DNA of 48,533 nucleotides from Salinarimonas ramus (GCF_014645695.1 NZ_BMMF01000019.1:1-48533), one strand, 5' to 3'; numbered from the stretch's first letter, positions 9,041-17,072 are shown. The notes: a model not told the origin generated them from the sequence alone. A program made the numbers and translations.

Positions 9041-9520
9041 TTACCGCCCCTTGGCGAACTCCTCCGCGCGCACATCGTGGGCGATGGCGTCGAGGACGGC
9101 GTTGACCATGCCGGGCTCGTCCTCGCCGTAGAAGGAATGCGCCACCTCGACGTATTCCGTGATCGCGACGCGGGCGGGGACGTCCTTGCGGTACATCAGC
9201 TCGTAGGCGCCGCCGCGCAGGATCGCGCGCAGCACCGCCTCGACGCGCTTCAACGGCCACTTCTCGGCGAGCGCGCCGTCGACCTTCACGTCGATGGCGC
9301 GCTGGTCGCGCACCACGCCCGTGAGCACGTCGCGGAAGAAGTCGAGGTCGGACGGCGCGGCCTCGACGCCCTCGACCTCGCGGCCGATCCAGAAGGCCTC
9401 GAACTCGGCGAGCGCATCGATCACGCCCTTGCCGGACACGTCCATCTGGTAGAGCGCCTGGACGGCGGCGAGGCGGGCTGCGGCACGGGCTGCGGCACGG
9501 TTTGGCTTGGGGCTCGCCAT
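9041..9520 (-). CDS. nusB: Transcription antitermination factor NusB
   Basis: This 159-residue protein has the all-helical NusB fold. It shows the N-terminal ARLAAVQALYQMDVSG block, the central DFFRDVLTGV helix and the C-terminal motifs LRAILRGGAYEL and PARVAITEYVEVAHSF. NusB binds boxA RNA with NusE (S10) in rRNA antitermination complexes. The basic N-terminus (NRAAARAAARLAA) is typical of alphaproteobacterial NusB. The start at 9520 is only three bases beyond the ribH stop, so the two are co-transcribed and probably translationally coupled. Downstream on the same strand one usually expects thiL; here the repeat element and convergent dabA follow instead, and thiL lies about 13 kb away. Confidence 0.96.
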   Translation of the reverse strand: MASPKPNRAAARAAARLAAVQALYQMDVSGKGVIDALAEFEAFWIGREVEGVEAAPSDLDFFRDVLTGVVRDQRAIDVKVDGALAEKWPLKRVEAVLRAILRGGAYELMYRKDVPARVAITEYVEVAHSFYGEDEPGMVNAVLDAIAHDVRAEEFAKGR

Positions 9521-9523
9521 GGC

Positions 9524-10015
9524 TCAGCCCTCCCCGCGCAGGCGGCGCGCGATGTGCGCGAGGCCGAGCGCCGCGCGCGCGGCGCCGCCGCCCTTGTCCA
9601 TCTCCGACACCCTGGCGCGGACCCAGGCCTGCGCCTCGTCCTCCACCGTGAGGATGCCGTTGCCGAGCGGGATCTTGCGGGCCACCGAGAGGTCCATCAG
9701 CGCCCGCGCGCTCTCGAAGGCGACGATGTCGAAATGCGCGGTCTCGCCGCGAATGACGCAGCCGAGCGTCACGACGGCCTCGTAGGGGCGCCCTGCCGCC
9801 GCGGCGGCGTCGAGCGCGATGGCGACGCAGGACGGCACCTCGAGCGCGCCGTCGACGGTGAGCACGTCGACCTCGGTGCGCGCCTCGGCGCAGGCCGCGC
9901 GGGCGCCCTCCAGGAGCGCGTCGGCGATGCCGTCGTAATAGCGCGCCTCCACGATGAGGACGCGCGCCCCCGGAAGGGGCGCGAGCGGGCGGCTTTCGGC
10001 GTGCGTGGCGACCAT
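9524..10015 (-). CDS. ribH: 6,7-dimethyl-8-ribityllumazine synthase
   Basis: This 163-residue lumazine synthase catalyses the penultimate step of riboflavin synthesis, condensing 5-amino-6-ribitylaminouracil with 3,4-dihydroxy-2-butanone 4-phosphate. Diagnostic blocks are the [16 protein letters not shown]-terminal region, [17 protein letters not shown] (with the catalytic histidine in GETAHFD), and [16 protein letters not shown]. The length is normal for the subunit of the icosahedral or pentameric enzyme. It sits directly upstream of nusB (3-base gap), a classic pairing. Neither ribD nor ribE is in the window. I see no FMN riboswitch in the roughly 200 bases upstream, so regulation is not evident. 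Confidence 0.96.
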   Translation of the reverse strand: MVATHAESRPLAPLPGARVLIVEARYYDGIADALLEGARAACAEARTEVDVLTVDGALEVPSCVAIALDAAAAAGRPYEAVVTLGCVIRGETAHFDIVAFESARALMDLSVARKIPLGNGILTVEDEAQAWVRARVSEMDKGGGAARAALGLAHIARRLRGEG

Positions 10016-10216
10016 GGCGGCGTGTCTCGTGCGATCGGGAATTCTCGGGCGCCTCAGTTAAGGGGCGCGGGCTCGCAGGGCAAGTGCGCCATCGCTTTCG
10101 AGTGCGGCATCGGCTTCGGGCCCGGGGCACGCGCCGTCGCGCGGCCCCGCCATGCGCAGGATGCGCAGCCGATGGCGCGTCGACGCACCTTCTCGTGAGC
10201 CCGCGCGCATGCCTAG

Positions 10217-11164
10217 ATGGTGGGCAGATCCCCCGGACCGGCCCACGTGAATCCCGCCCTCGGCGTCAGCCTCAAGATCCTCTCCGCCCTCGCCTTCACC
10301 CTGATGGCGGCGTCGATCAAGCTCGCCTCGGAGACGTTTCCCACGGGCCAGCTGATCTTCTTCCGCTCCGCCTTCGCGCTCGTGCCGCTCCTCGCCTGGC
10401 TCGCGGTGACGGACACCGTCGTCAACGCGGTGCGCACGCACAATGTGAAAGGGCACCTGCTGCGCAGCATCATCGGCGCGACCGGCATGGTGCTCGGCTT
10501 CTCGGCGCTCGCCTACCTGCCGCTGACGGAAGCCGTGGCCATCGGCTACGCGGCGCCGCTCATCGTCGTCGTGCTGGCGGCGCTCCTCCTGCGCGAGACC
10601 GTGCGGGCCTATCGCTGGAGCGCGGTGGGCGTCGGCTTCGTGGGCGTGCTGGTGATGCTCTCGCCCCGGCTCGGCTCGGAGGCGCTGGCGGAGGGCGCCT
10701 CCGTCGGCGCGATCTTCGGCATCTGCGCGGCCTTCTGCACCGCGGGCGCCACGATCCAGGTGCGGCGCCTCACCGCGACGGAGCGCACCGGCGCGATCGT
10801 CTTCTACTTCACGGCGGTGACGACGCTGATCGGCCTCTCGACCATCTTCTTCGGCTGGGTGATGCCGACGCCCGGCGCGCTCGCCATGCTGATCGGAATC
10901 GGCATCCTCGGCGGCATCGGCCAGATCCTGCTCACCGAGAGCTACCGCTACGCCGACGCGTCGCTGGTCGCGCCCTTCGAGTACACGACCATGATCTGGG
11001 CGACGCTGCTCGGCTGGTTCCTGTTCGGGCAATGGCCGCAGGCGGCGGTGATCGCGGGCGCGGTGCTCGTGACCGCCTCCGGCATCTTCGTCATCTACCG
11101 CGAGCGCAAGCTCGGCCTCGAGCGCCGCAAGGAAGTGGAGATGTCCTCGCAGCGCCCGGGCTGA
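10217..11164 (+). CDS. DMT superfamily transporter with EamA domains
   Basis: This 315-residue membrane protein contains two tandem EamA repeats, about ten predicted helices in all, as in drug/metabolite exporters of the RhaT/EamA group. Repeat 1 runs from about residue 15 to 150 (FFRSAFALVPLLAW, YLPLTEAVAIGYAAPLIVV); repeat 2 runs from about 165 to 300 (TESYRYADASLVAPFEYTTM). It probably exports an amino acid or other small metabolite; the substrate is unknown. The ATG at 10217 has no convincing ribosome-binding site. The GTG at 10247 (VNPALGVSLK) would also give a complete first helix and may be the true start. The gene converges on the flavin reductase gene, with 18 bases between stops. 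Confidence 0.88.
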   Translation: MVGRSPGPAHVNPALGVSLKILSALAFTLMAASIKLASETFPTGQLIFFRSAFALVPLLAWLAVTDTVVNAVRTHNVKGHLLRSIIGATGMVLGFSALAYLPLTEAVAIGYAAPLIVVVLAALLLRETVRAYRWSAVGVGFVGVLVMLSPRLGSEALAEGASVGAIFGICAAFCTAGATIQVRRLTATERTGAIVFYFTAVTTLIGLSTIFFGWVMPTPGALAMLIGIGILGGIGQILLTESYRYADASLVAPFEYTTMIWATLLGWFLFGQWPQAAVIAGAVLVTASGIFVIYRERKLGLERRKEVEMSSQRPG

Positions 11165-11182
11165 TCCTCGTCCCGTTGATCG

Positions 11183-11788
11183 TCACCCTCCCGGCGGGCG
11201 GGTGATCGAGAAGCGCGTCTCCTCGGTGGCGACGAAATAGTCCCGGTAGCCCGCCCGCGCGATGGGCTTCATCGCCGCCGTGTCGAGGAGGCCGTCGACG
11301 AGGAAGCGCTCGTCGATGTGCACGCCCACCACCTGCCCGATCGCCATGTGGTAGCGCGTGACGCCCTCGAGCGAGGTCAGCGGCACGATCTGCAGGAGCT
11401 TGCATTCGAGCGCCACGGGGCTCTCCGCCACCCGCGGCGGCGCGACGAGGCGCGAGGGCGCGGGGGTGAGGCCCGCATGCGCGAACTCGCTCTCGCCGCG
11501 CGGCAGCGGGGCGGAGGTGGCGTTCATCGCCTCGCGCAGGTCCCAGGTGGCGAGCGAGCAGACGAACTCGCCGGTCTCGCGCGCGAAGGTGAGCGCGTCC
11601 TTCTCCCCGTCCGACGAGAAGGCCACCATGTGCGGGCGGTCCGAGACGGCGTTGAAGAAGGAATAGGGCGCGAGGTTCACCCGCCCCTCGCGATCGAGCG
11701 CGCTGATCCAGCCGATGGGGCGCGGCGTGACGATGGCCTTGAACGGGTCGTGCGGCAGCGGATGGCCGGCGGCGATCTCGTAGAACAT
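11183..11788 (-). CDS. Flavin reductase family protein (FMN-binding split barrel)
   Basis: This 201-residue protein belongs to the flavin reductase-like family. It opens with the typical PRPIGWISALDREGRVNLAPYSFFNAVSD region, which forms the FMN-binding split beta-barrel, and includes RETGEFVCSLATWD and a later LECKLLQIVPL block. Members reduce FMN/FAD with NAD(P)H or bind FMN for related redox work. I chose the ATG at 11788 because the family alignment begins there, although the frame is open to 12067. The start is 11 bases after the nitroreductase stop, so the two flavin enzymes form a two-gene operon. The electron acceptor or partner oxygenase is unknown. Confidence 0.88.
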   Translation of the reverse strand: MFYEIAAGHPLPHDPFKAIVTPRPIGWISALDREGRVNLAPYSFFNAVSDRPHMVAFSSDGEKDALTFARETGEFVCSLATWDLREAMNATSAPLPRGESEFAHAGLTPAPSRLVAPPRVAESPVALECKLLQIVPLTSLEGVTRYHMAIGQVVGVHIDERFLVDGLLDTAAMKPIARAGYRDYFVATEETRFSITRPPGG

Positions 11789-11799
11789 GGTCGCCCCCC

Positions 11800-12372
11800 T
11801 CAAAGCCGCGTGACGATGGCGGCGAGCTCCGGGCGCGGCCGGTCCGACATGCGCATGCGCGGCGTGCCGACATGGACGTAGCCCGCCACCTTCTCGTGCG
11901 GCGAAAGGCCGAGCGCGTCGAGGATCCGGCGGTCGTAGGCCACCCATTCCGTGATCCAGCTCGCGCCGAAGCCGTGCGCCTCCGCGGCGAGGAGGAGGTT
12001 GAGGCAGGCCGCGCCCGCGGAGAGGACCTGCTCCCATTCCGGGATCTTCGGGTGCGGCGCCGCGCACGAGACGACGGCCACCGTCACCGGCGCGCGCGTG
12101 AAGCGCCCGCGCTCGACGGCGCGCTCCTCCTCGCTCGCGTCAGGCCTGTCGGCGACGAAGGCGGCTTCCACGGTCTCGCCCAGCCGCGCGCCCGCCTGCG
12201 CGTCGATCACGACGAAGCGCCAGGGCGCGAGCTTGCCGTGGTCGGGCACGCGCGAGGCGATGCGCAGCATGTCGTCGAGCGTCGCGGCGTCGGGGCCGGG
12301 CGCCTCGAGCTGCTTCGCCGGGGTGGAGCGGCGGGTGTGGAGGGCGTCTCGCAGGGTCATCGCATCCATCAT
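11800..12372 (-). CDS. Nitroreductase family protein (YdjA-like)
   Basis: This is an FMN-dependent nitroreductase-fold protein of about 190 residues. Recognisable parts are the N-terminal LHTRRSTPAK (phosphate-binding arginines), the PDHGKLAPWRFVVI block that is characteristic of the YdjA-type subgroup, and the C-terminal AAEAHGFGASWITEW segment. It would use NAD(P)H to reduce nitro compounds, quinones or a physiological electron acceptor that is not known. Methionines at 12372, 12369 and 12360 are all possible starts; GTGGACAG precedes the first. It is followed 11 bases later by the flavin reductase gene and is divergent from an exported hypothetical protein. Confidence 0.88.
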   Translation of the reverse strand: MMDAMTLRDALHTRRSTPAKQLEAPGPDAATLDDMLRIASRVPDHGKLAPWRFVVIDAQAGARLGETVEAAFVADRPDASEEERAVERGRFTRAPVTVAVVSCAAPHPKIPEWEQVLSAGAACLNLLLAAEAHGFGASWITEWVAYDRRILDALGLSPHEKVAGYVHVGTPRMRMSDRPRPELAAIVTRL

Positions 12373-12453
12373 CTGTCCACAATCGACGCCGAACGATATA
12401 AGCCGTCGGCGACGCGGGCGCGAGCAGCCCGCGCGCATGGGTTCCTTTCATCG

Positions 12454-13359
12454 ATGCACGCGTCCCGTCCGAACCTCCCCGCGATGACCTCCTCCCGAGT
12501 CCTCCTCGCCTGGCTTCTCGCCGCCTTCGTCGCCGCTGCGCTGACGATCGCGCCCGCGCGGGCGCAAACCGGCGCGCCGGACGGGATCGGCGCCCTGCCC
12601 GTTCTGCCGCAGGCCGGCGAGCTGACGCTCGCCGCCTACCACGCCGAGACCGGCCAGCCGATTCTCGAGGGCCTGATCTGGCGCGTGTTCGAATTGCGCG
12701 AGGGCGAGCCCGTCCTCGTCGCCCGCGAGGAGGGCGCGACGCCGCGCGTCTCGCTGCCGCCGGCGAACTACATGGTCCACGTCTCCTGGGGCTTCGCCTC
12801 GGCCATGCGGCAGGTGACCATGCTCTGGGGCGACGTGGTCGAGCGCCTCGTCATCAGCGCCGGCGGCCTGCAGGTCCGCGGCGTCGTCGGCGACCGGGCG
12901 ATCCCCACGAACGACCTGACCTACGCCGTCTACGTCCCCATGGGCGACGACGCCGAGGGGCGGCTCGTGGTCGCGGAGGCGCGGCCCTCCGATCTCATCC
13001 GCCTGCCGGAGGGCGACTATCACGTCGTCTCCACCTACGGCGATGCCAACGCCTCCATGCGCGCCGACCTCAGCGTCTCGGCGGGCCAGGTGACCATCGC
13101 GACGCTCAACCACCGCGCCGCGCGGGTGACGCTCAAGCTCGTCGCCGACGAGGGCGGCGAGGCCTTTGCCGGCACCGCCTTCACCGTGCTGACGCCGGGC
13201 GGCGACGTGGTGCGCGAGGCGATCGGCGCTTTCCCGTCGGTGGTGCTGGCGGAGGGCGACTACGTGCTCATCGCCCGCCACGAGGGCCGCGTGTTCACCC
13301 GCGAGTTCCGCGTCGAGAGCGGTCTCGACCGCGACATCGAGGTGCTCGCCGAGGGGTGA
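12454..13359 (+). CDS. Exported protein of unknown function with repeated beta-sandwich-like modules
   Basis: I do not recognise a named family. The protein has a signal peptide (hydrophobic LLAWLLAAFVAAALTIA ending PARAQ) and a mature part of about 260 residues built from three or four similar units. Each unit is a strand-rich segment ending in a phrase like LPPANYMVHVSWG, LPEGDYHVVSTYG or LAEGDYVLIARHEG. Such G(D/N)Y-V repeats resemble carboxypeptidase-regulatory-like or CNA-B/Ig-like modules found in periplasmic and surface proteins. No catalytic motif is visible. Starts at 12454 and 12484 are both possible; the second gives the more compact signal peptide. It is followed by the rhomboid protease gene about 90 bases downstream, and that proximity is the only hint of a partner. 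Confidence 0.75.
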   Translation: MHASRPNLPAMTSSRVLLAWLLAAFVAAALTIAPARAQTGAPDGIGALPVLPQAGELTLAAYHAETGQPILEGLIWRVFELREGEPVLVAREEGATPRVSLPPANYMVHVSWGFASAMRQVTMLWGDVVERLVISAGGLQVRGVVGDRAIPTNDLTYAVYVPMGDDAEGRLVVAEARPSDLIRLPEGDYHVVSTYGDANASMRADLSVSAGQVTIATLNHRAARVTLKLVADEGGEAFAGTAFTVLTPGGDVVREAIGAFPSVVLAEGDYVLIARHEGRVFTREFRVESGLDRDIEVLAEG

Positions 13360-13451
13360 GGGCGAGCTGACGGGTTGCCGAGCGGGCTTGCGTCGCGGGC
13401 GCGCTCGCGCCACTGAGGGGAGCCCCCGTCATCCCCCCGCTCGGAGAGAGC

Positions 13452-14294
13452 ATGCAGCCGGACCGCTTCGACGACAGCCAGCCGCCCGGCGCGCCCCCGC
13501 CCGGCAAGCCGCCGCGCGAGCCGGCGTTCAACCTGCCGACGGTCGTCGTCGGCACGATCGGGCTGCTGCTCGCGATCCACGCGCTCGTGGGGCTGCTCGG
13601 CCTGGAGGGCCGGTTTCGCGCCCTGATCGACTTCGGCTTCGTGCCGGCGCTGTGGACCGAGTGGCTCGACCCGGACGTCGTCGACGAGATCGCCCGGCGC
13701 ATCCTCGATGGGGACCCGATCGCCATGCAGCGGGACATGGGCTTCGCGCGCATCGTCATGCAGGAGGGATCGGGCGGTCTGTGGACGCTCCTCACCTACG
13801 CGTTCCTGCACGGATCGTGGATGCACGTCGGCCTCAACGCGGTGTGGCTCGCCGCCTTCGGCTCGCCGATCGCGCGGCGAATCGGGCCGGAGCGCTTCCT
13901 CTGGCTCGCCGCCATCACCGCCGTCTGCGGCGCGCTGCTGCACTGGGCGACGCACGCCTACGACGTCACGCCCATGGTCGGCGCCTCGGCGGTGGTCTCA
14001 GGCATGATGGCGGCGGCCGCCCGGTTCGCCTTCTCGCCCCGCGGCTTCGGCTTTCGCCCGGCGCATCTCGCGCCGCGGCTCGGCCTCGCGCAGATGCTGC
14101 GCAATCGCACCGCCATGCTGTTCATCGGCGTGTGGCTCGTGATCAACCTCGTCTTCGGCGTCGCCGCCGTGCCGCTCGGCCTCGCCACCGACGGCGGCAT
14201 CGCCTGGGAGGCACATGTGGGCGGCTTCGTCGCGGGGCTGTTCCTGTTCCCGCTCTTCGACCCCGTTCCGCGCGAGCCGCGCGGCTTCGCCTAG
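13452..14294 (+). CDS. Rhomboid family intramembrane serine protease
   Basis: This 280-residue polytopic protein has the rhomboid catalytic dyad. Serine S179 lies in MVGASAVVSG (GxSx motif) and histidine H255 in EAHVGGFVAG. An HGSWMHVGLNAVWL segment corresponds to the conserved HxxxxHxxxN helix. A proline-rich cytoplasmic N-terminus of about 30 residues precedes the first helix. Rhomboids cleave transmembrane helices of client proteins within the bilayer; the client is unknown. GGAGAG just before the ATG supports the start. The neighbours are an exported protein with repeated beta modules and a CBS-domain protein, neither a known substrate. Confidence 0.93.
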   Translation: MQPDRFDDSQPPGAPPPGKPPREPAFNLPTVVVGTIGLLLAIHALVGLLGLEGRFRALIDFGFVPALWTEWLDPDVVDEIARRILDGDPIAMQRDMGFARIVMQEGSGGLWTLLTYAFLHGSWMHVGLNAVWLAAFGSPIARRIGPERFLWLAAITAVCGALLHWATHAYDVTPMVGASAVVSGMMAAAARFAFSPRGFGFRPAHLAPRLGLAQMLRNRTAMLFIGVWLVINLVFGVAAVPLGLATDGGIAWEAHVGGFVAGLFLFPLFDPVPREPRGFA

Positions 14295-14419
14295 ATCTCC
14301 CGCGCGAGCCGCGCGGCTTCGCTTGAAAAAGCCCGCATCGTCTTCCATCCTGTCCTGCCGTCGCCGACGCAACCGGCCGTGAAGAGCCGCGCGAGGCGAC
14401 ACGGTTTGCGGAGGAAACC

Positions 14420-14848
14420 ATGACGGTCAGGCAGGTTCTCGCTGAGAAGGGCGGAGAGGTCGTCACGCTCTCGCCCACGAGCAGCCTCGCGGAAGCGGCG
14501 CACATGCTGGCGCAGCGGCGCATCGGCGCCGTCGTCGTCAGCGCCGACGGCGGGCGCGTGGACGGCATTCTCTCGGAGCGCGACATCGTGCGGGCCATCG
14601 CCCGCGACGGCGCCTCCGCGCTCGACGCGCCCGTCGAGGCGTGGATGACGCGCGAGGTCGTCACCTGCGCCCGCGAGGTGGCGATCGACGATCTCATGCA
14701 GACGATGACGCAAGGCAAGTTCCGCCACGTGCCGGTGGTGGAGGACGGCCGGCTCGTCGGCATCGTCTCCATCGGAGACGTGGTGAAGCGCCGCGTCGCC
14801 GCCATCGAGGCGGAAGCGCAGATGCTCAAGGAATACATCGCGGGCTGA
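14420..14848 (+). CDS. CBS domain-containing protein
   Basis: This is a 142-residue cytoplasmic protein consisting of a tandem pair of CBS motifs (about residues 8-60 and 75-130), the Bateman module that binds adenine nucleotides such as AMP, ATP or SAM. The signature phrases GGRVDGILSERDIVRAIA and GRLVGIVSIGDVVKRR end each repeat. No catalytic domain is attached, so it is probably a stand-alone energy or nucleotide sensor acting on another protein. A GCGGAGGAAACC ribosome-binding site precedes the ATG. The gene is complete. Stand-alone two-CBS proteins of this size are common in alphaproteobacteria, and their partners are mostly unknown. Confidence 0.92.
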   Translation: MTVRQVLAEKGGEVVTLSPTSSLAEAAHMLAQRRIGAVVVSADGGRVDGILSERDIVRAIARDGASALDAPVEAWMTREVVTCAREVAIDDLMQTMTQGKFRHVPVVEDGRLVGIVSIGDVVKRRVAAIEAEAQMLKEYIAG

Positions 14849-14923
14849 CGCCGCGGCGCGCGTCCGCGGCGGCGTAGAAGGGGCCGGCGGTGGCGATCGA
14901 CGCGGGATCGCGCGAGATCTCGG

Positions 14924-14951
14924 TTGAATCCGCCGCCGACGCCCTTATATT
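14924..14951 (+). promoter_or_regulatory. Sigma-70-type promoter of the tmRNA gene
   Basis: TTGAAT at 14924-14929 and TATATT at 14946-14951, separated by 16 bases, match a housekeeping promoter. The predicted start point near 14958 lies just ahead of the tmRNA acceptor piece. Confidence 0.6.
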
Positions 14952-14956
14952 CGTGG

Positions 14957-15295
14957 GTGCCGTCGCAAGGCGGCTATGGCGATAAACGGCTGTCGCAATA
15001 AGCCCTTCGGACCCGGGGGCGGTACCCGGCGCCTCCACCCGAGCCCAGATCGCCCGCGTCGCGGGGCCTGGGTTCCGGTGGGGGCGAAATAGGATCGACG
15101 GGGGTCTAAAAGGCAGCCTTTCGTCCGGCATGGTTCCGCCGTTATCGGGCCGAATTATAGTTGCCAACGACAACTATGCTATGGACGTCCGCGCGGCTGC
15201 GTAATGCGGTCTAGCGACATCCGAACCAAGTCCTGAGGGGTAGCACTTTCAGGCGGGGCCCGGAGGCGCCTGGCAACAGAAGCCTCCACTTTCAT
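14957..15295 (+). ncRNA. ssrA: Transfer-messenger RNA, circularly permuted two-piece alphaproteobacterial form
   Basis: The order is permuted. The acceptor piece comes first and ends CGCCTCC-ACC at 15030-15039, after a 5-bp T stem (15013-15017 with 15025-15029). A hairpin-forming linker follows, and then the coding piece begins with GGGGGCGAAATAGGATCGAC at 15080. GGGGGCG (15080-15086) pairs with CGCCTCC (15030-15036) to rebuild the acceptor stem. The resume codon GCC is at 15163 after the conserved ATAGTT. The encoded tag is ANDNYAMDVRAAA, ending at TAA 15202-15204. Pseudoknot-like hairpins run to about 15290. tmRNA rescues stalled ribosomes and marks the nascent chain for proteolysis. The exact mature ends are estimates. 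The CCA end is not fully encoded (ACCC), so maturation must add or trim it. sspB follows directly. Confidence 0.93.
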
Positions 15296-15357
15296 TTCTG
15301 GACGAGACGCGGCATAAGCCGACGACGACCAACCGAGCCGGACCGTCGAGCGCGCCC

Positions 15358-16101
15358 ATGACCCAAGACCTGATCCGCTACGACCTCCTGGTGCAGGACG
15401 CGCTCAAGGGGGTGGTGCGCAAGGTCCTCGCCGACGCCGCGCGCGAAGGGCTGGCGGGGGAGCACCATTTCTACGTCTCCTTCCAGACGACCTTCCCCGG
15501 CGTGCGCCTCTCCTCGCGCATGCGCGAGAAGTACCCGGACACGATGACGATCGTGCTGCAGCACCAGTTCTGGGACCTCGTCGTCAACGAGCACGCCTTC
15601 GAGGTCGGGCTCTCCTTCGGCGGCGTACCCGAGCGGCTGCTCGTGCCCTTCGACGCGCTCACCGGCTTCTTCGACCCCTCCGTGCAGTTCGGGCTCAAGT
15701 TCGAGATCCGCGAGGCCGCGCCCGCGCCGACGCCGGCCACGGGGCCCGTCCTCGCCGAGGCGCCGCGCCAGCCCGCCCGCGGGGCCGCGTCCGAGCCGGC
15801 GGAGACCGAGCCCTCGGACGCTTTCTCGCGCCGGCCCTCGTCGGTGACGCCGCGCATCCCGGCTGCCGGGGGCAAGGCGCCGGAGCAGACGCCCGCCTCC
15901 GCCGAGCAGCAGGGCAAAGGCGATCCGGCCGAGGGCGATCGAGCGAAAGCCGGTTCCGGCAAGGGCAAGGCGGCCAAGGGCGACGGTGCTGGCGACGGCG
16001 CGAGCGAGGATGCCGCGTCGGCCGCCGGAAATGGCGAGGCCGAGAAGGCGCCCGCGGGTGCCGAGGTCGTGAGCCTCGATGCGTTCCGCAAGAAGACGTG
16101 A
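15358..16101 (+). CDS. sspB: ClpXP adaptor SspB, alphaproteobacterial type
   Basis: This 247-residue protein starts with the SspB-alpha fold (about residues 1-115: IRYDLLVQDALKGVVRKVL, HHFYVSFQTTFPGVRLS, FWDLVVNEHAFEVGLSFGG), which binds ssrA-tagged substrates as a dimer. A long Pro/Ala/Gly/Glu-rich linker (about 120-235) follows. It ends in a conserved basic tail, EVVSLDAFRKK, which is the expected ClpX-docking segment that tethers cargo to the unfoldase. The gene lies about 60 bases after the tmRNA gene that makes the tag, so tag maker and tag reader are adjacent. The tail is longer than in many homologues. The ribosome-binding site is weak; the ATG at 15358 fits the family N-terminus. Confidence 0.93.
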   Translation: MTQDLIRYDLLVQDALKGVVRKVLADAAREGLAGEHHFYVSFQTTFPGVRLSSRMREKYPDTMTIVLQHQFWDLVVNEHAFEVGLSFGGVPERLLVPFDALTGFFDPSVQFGLKFEIREAAPAPTPATGPVLAEAPRQPARGAASEPAETEPSDAFSRRPSSVTPRIPAAGGKAPEQTPASAEQQGKGDPAEGDRAKAGSGKGKAAKGDGAGDGASEDAASAAGNGEAEKAPAGAEVVSLDAFRKKT

Positions 16102-16190
16102 GCGGAAGCGTTCTTCTGTTCTCTTTTTGTTCTTGACTTCGGTCCTATCGTGGCGCTAGCCTCTCGGAGTGTCTTCGGGAGGCCGGCATC

Positions 16191-17054
16191 ATGTCCCTGC
16201 GATCCGCTTCGTCTCGAACCCAAGATCCCGCCGCCGCGGAGGAACGCGGCACGCCGCTGACGCCGAGCGGCTTCGAGGCCGCACGAGCGCGCCTCGGCGT
16301 CGCGCCTGCGATACTCTGGGCGGTGATGGCGGTGGAGGCCCGCTCCTGCGGCTTCCAGCCGGACCGGCGGCCGGTCATCCTCTTCGAGCGCCACGTCTTC
16401 CATCGCCGCACCAGCGGGCGTTTCTCCGGCTCGCACGCGGACGTCTCCAATCCCAAGCCCGGCGGCTACGGCGCGTCCGGCGCGCATCAGCACGCGCGGC
16501 TTTCGGCGGCGATCGCGCTCGACCGGCGGGCGGCGCTGGAGAGCGCGTCTTGGGGGCTAGGCCAGGTGATGGGCTTCAACGCCGGGCGCGCCGGCTTCGC
16601 CGACGTCGAGGCGATGCTCGCGGCGATGCGGGCGGGGGAGGACGCCCAGCTCGCCGCCATGTGCACCTTCATCGCCGAGGCCGGGCTCGCCGGCGCCCTC
16701 GCCGCGCGGGACTGGAGAGCCTTCGCGCGGGGCTACAACGGCCCTGCCTTCGCCCGCAATTTCTATGACGCCCGCCTCGCCGCCGCCCACGCGGCGCTGA
16801 TCGAGGGCGCCCCGCCGGACCTCGCCTTGCGCGCGGCGCAGCTGCGGCTCCTCTATGCCGGGCTCGCCCCCGGCTCGGTCGACGGGCGCATGGGACCGCG
16901 CACCCGCGCGGCGCTCGCCGCCTTTCGCACGCGTCTCGGGGAGGAGGCGGGGGAGGCCGAGCGGCGTCCCTTCGGGATCGGCGATCTCGCCGCCCTCGAG
17001 CGCGAGACGGCGACAATGCGCCTCGCCGCCGGAGCGAACGCGCGCGCCGCGTGA
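16191..17054 (+). CDS. N-acetylmuramidase domain protein with C-terminal peptidoglycan-binding-like region
   Basis: This is a 287-residue protein. Residues about 25-200 match the N-acetylmuramidase family (PF11860, formerly DUF3380): PAILWAVMAVEARSCGF with the family's catalytic glutamate, ILFERHVFHRR, SWGLGQVMGFN and FARGYNGPAF. The C-terminal part (about 205-250, LRLLYAGLAPGSVDGRMGPRTRAALAAF) is a peptidoglycan-binding type 1 repeat. Family members cleave the glycan backbone and are often phage endolysins, yet no phage genes are nearby. No signal peptide is evident, so export would need a holin, another route or cell lysis. GGGAGG before the ATG supports the start. It may be a domesticated lysin or a gene-transfer-agent-type lysin; this is undecided. 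Confidence 0.88.
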   Translation: MSLRSASSRTQDPAAAEERGTPLTPSGFEAARARLGVAPAILWAVMAVEARSCGFQPDRRPVILFERHVFHRRTSGRFSGSHADVSNPKPGGYGASGAHQHARLSAAIALDRRAALESASWGLGQVMGFNAGRAGFADVEAMLAAMRAGEDAQLAAMCTFIAEAGLAGALAARDWRAFARGYNGPAFARNFYDARLAAAHAALIEGAPPDLALRAAQLRLLYAGLAPGSVDGRMGPRTRAALAAFRTRLGEEAGEAERRPFGIGDLAALERETATMRLAAGANARAA

Positions 17055-17072
17055 CGGCGCGCCGTCACCGGG

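Noticed and set aside
6121-9075. A 984-codon minus-strand ORF opposite dabA
   Set aside because: Arg/Ala/Gly/His-rich with no domain or ribosome-binding site. It is the antisense shadow of a high-GC gene; dabA on the plus strand has complete family motifs.
10016-10216. FMN riboswitch upstream of ribH
   Set aside because: None of the conserved RFN-element segments is present; the gap also contains the start region of the divergent transporter gene.
16191-17054. Part of a prophage
   Set aside because: The muramidase is the only phage-like gene; flanking genes are sspB and a chromosomal zinc peptidase, with no integrase, structural genes or attachment site.
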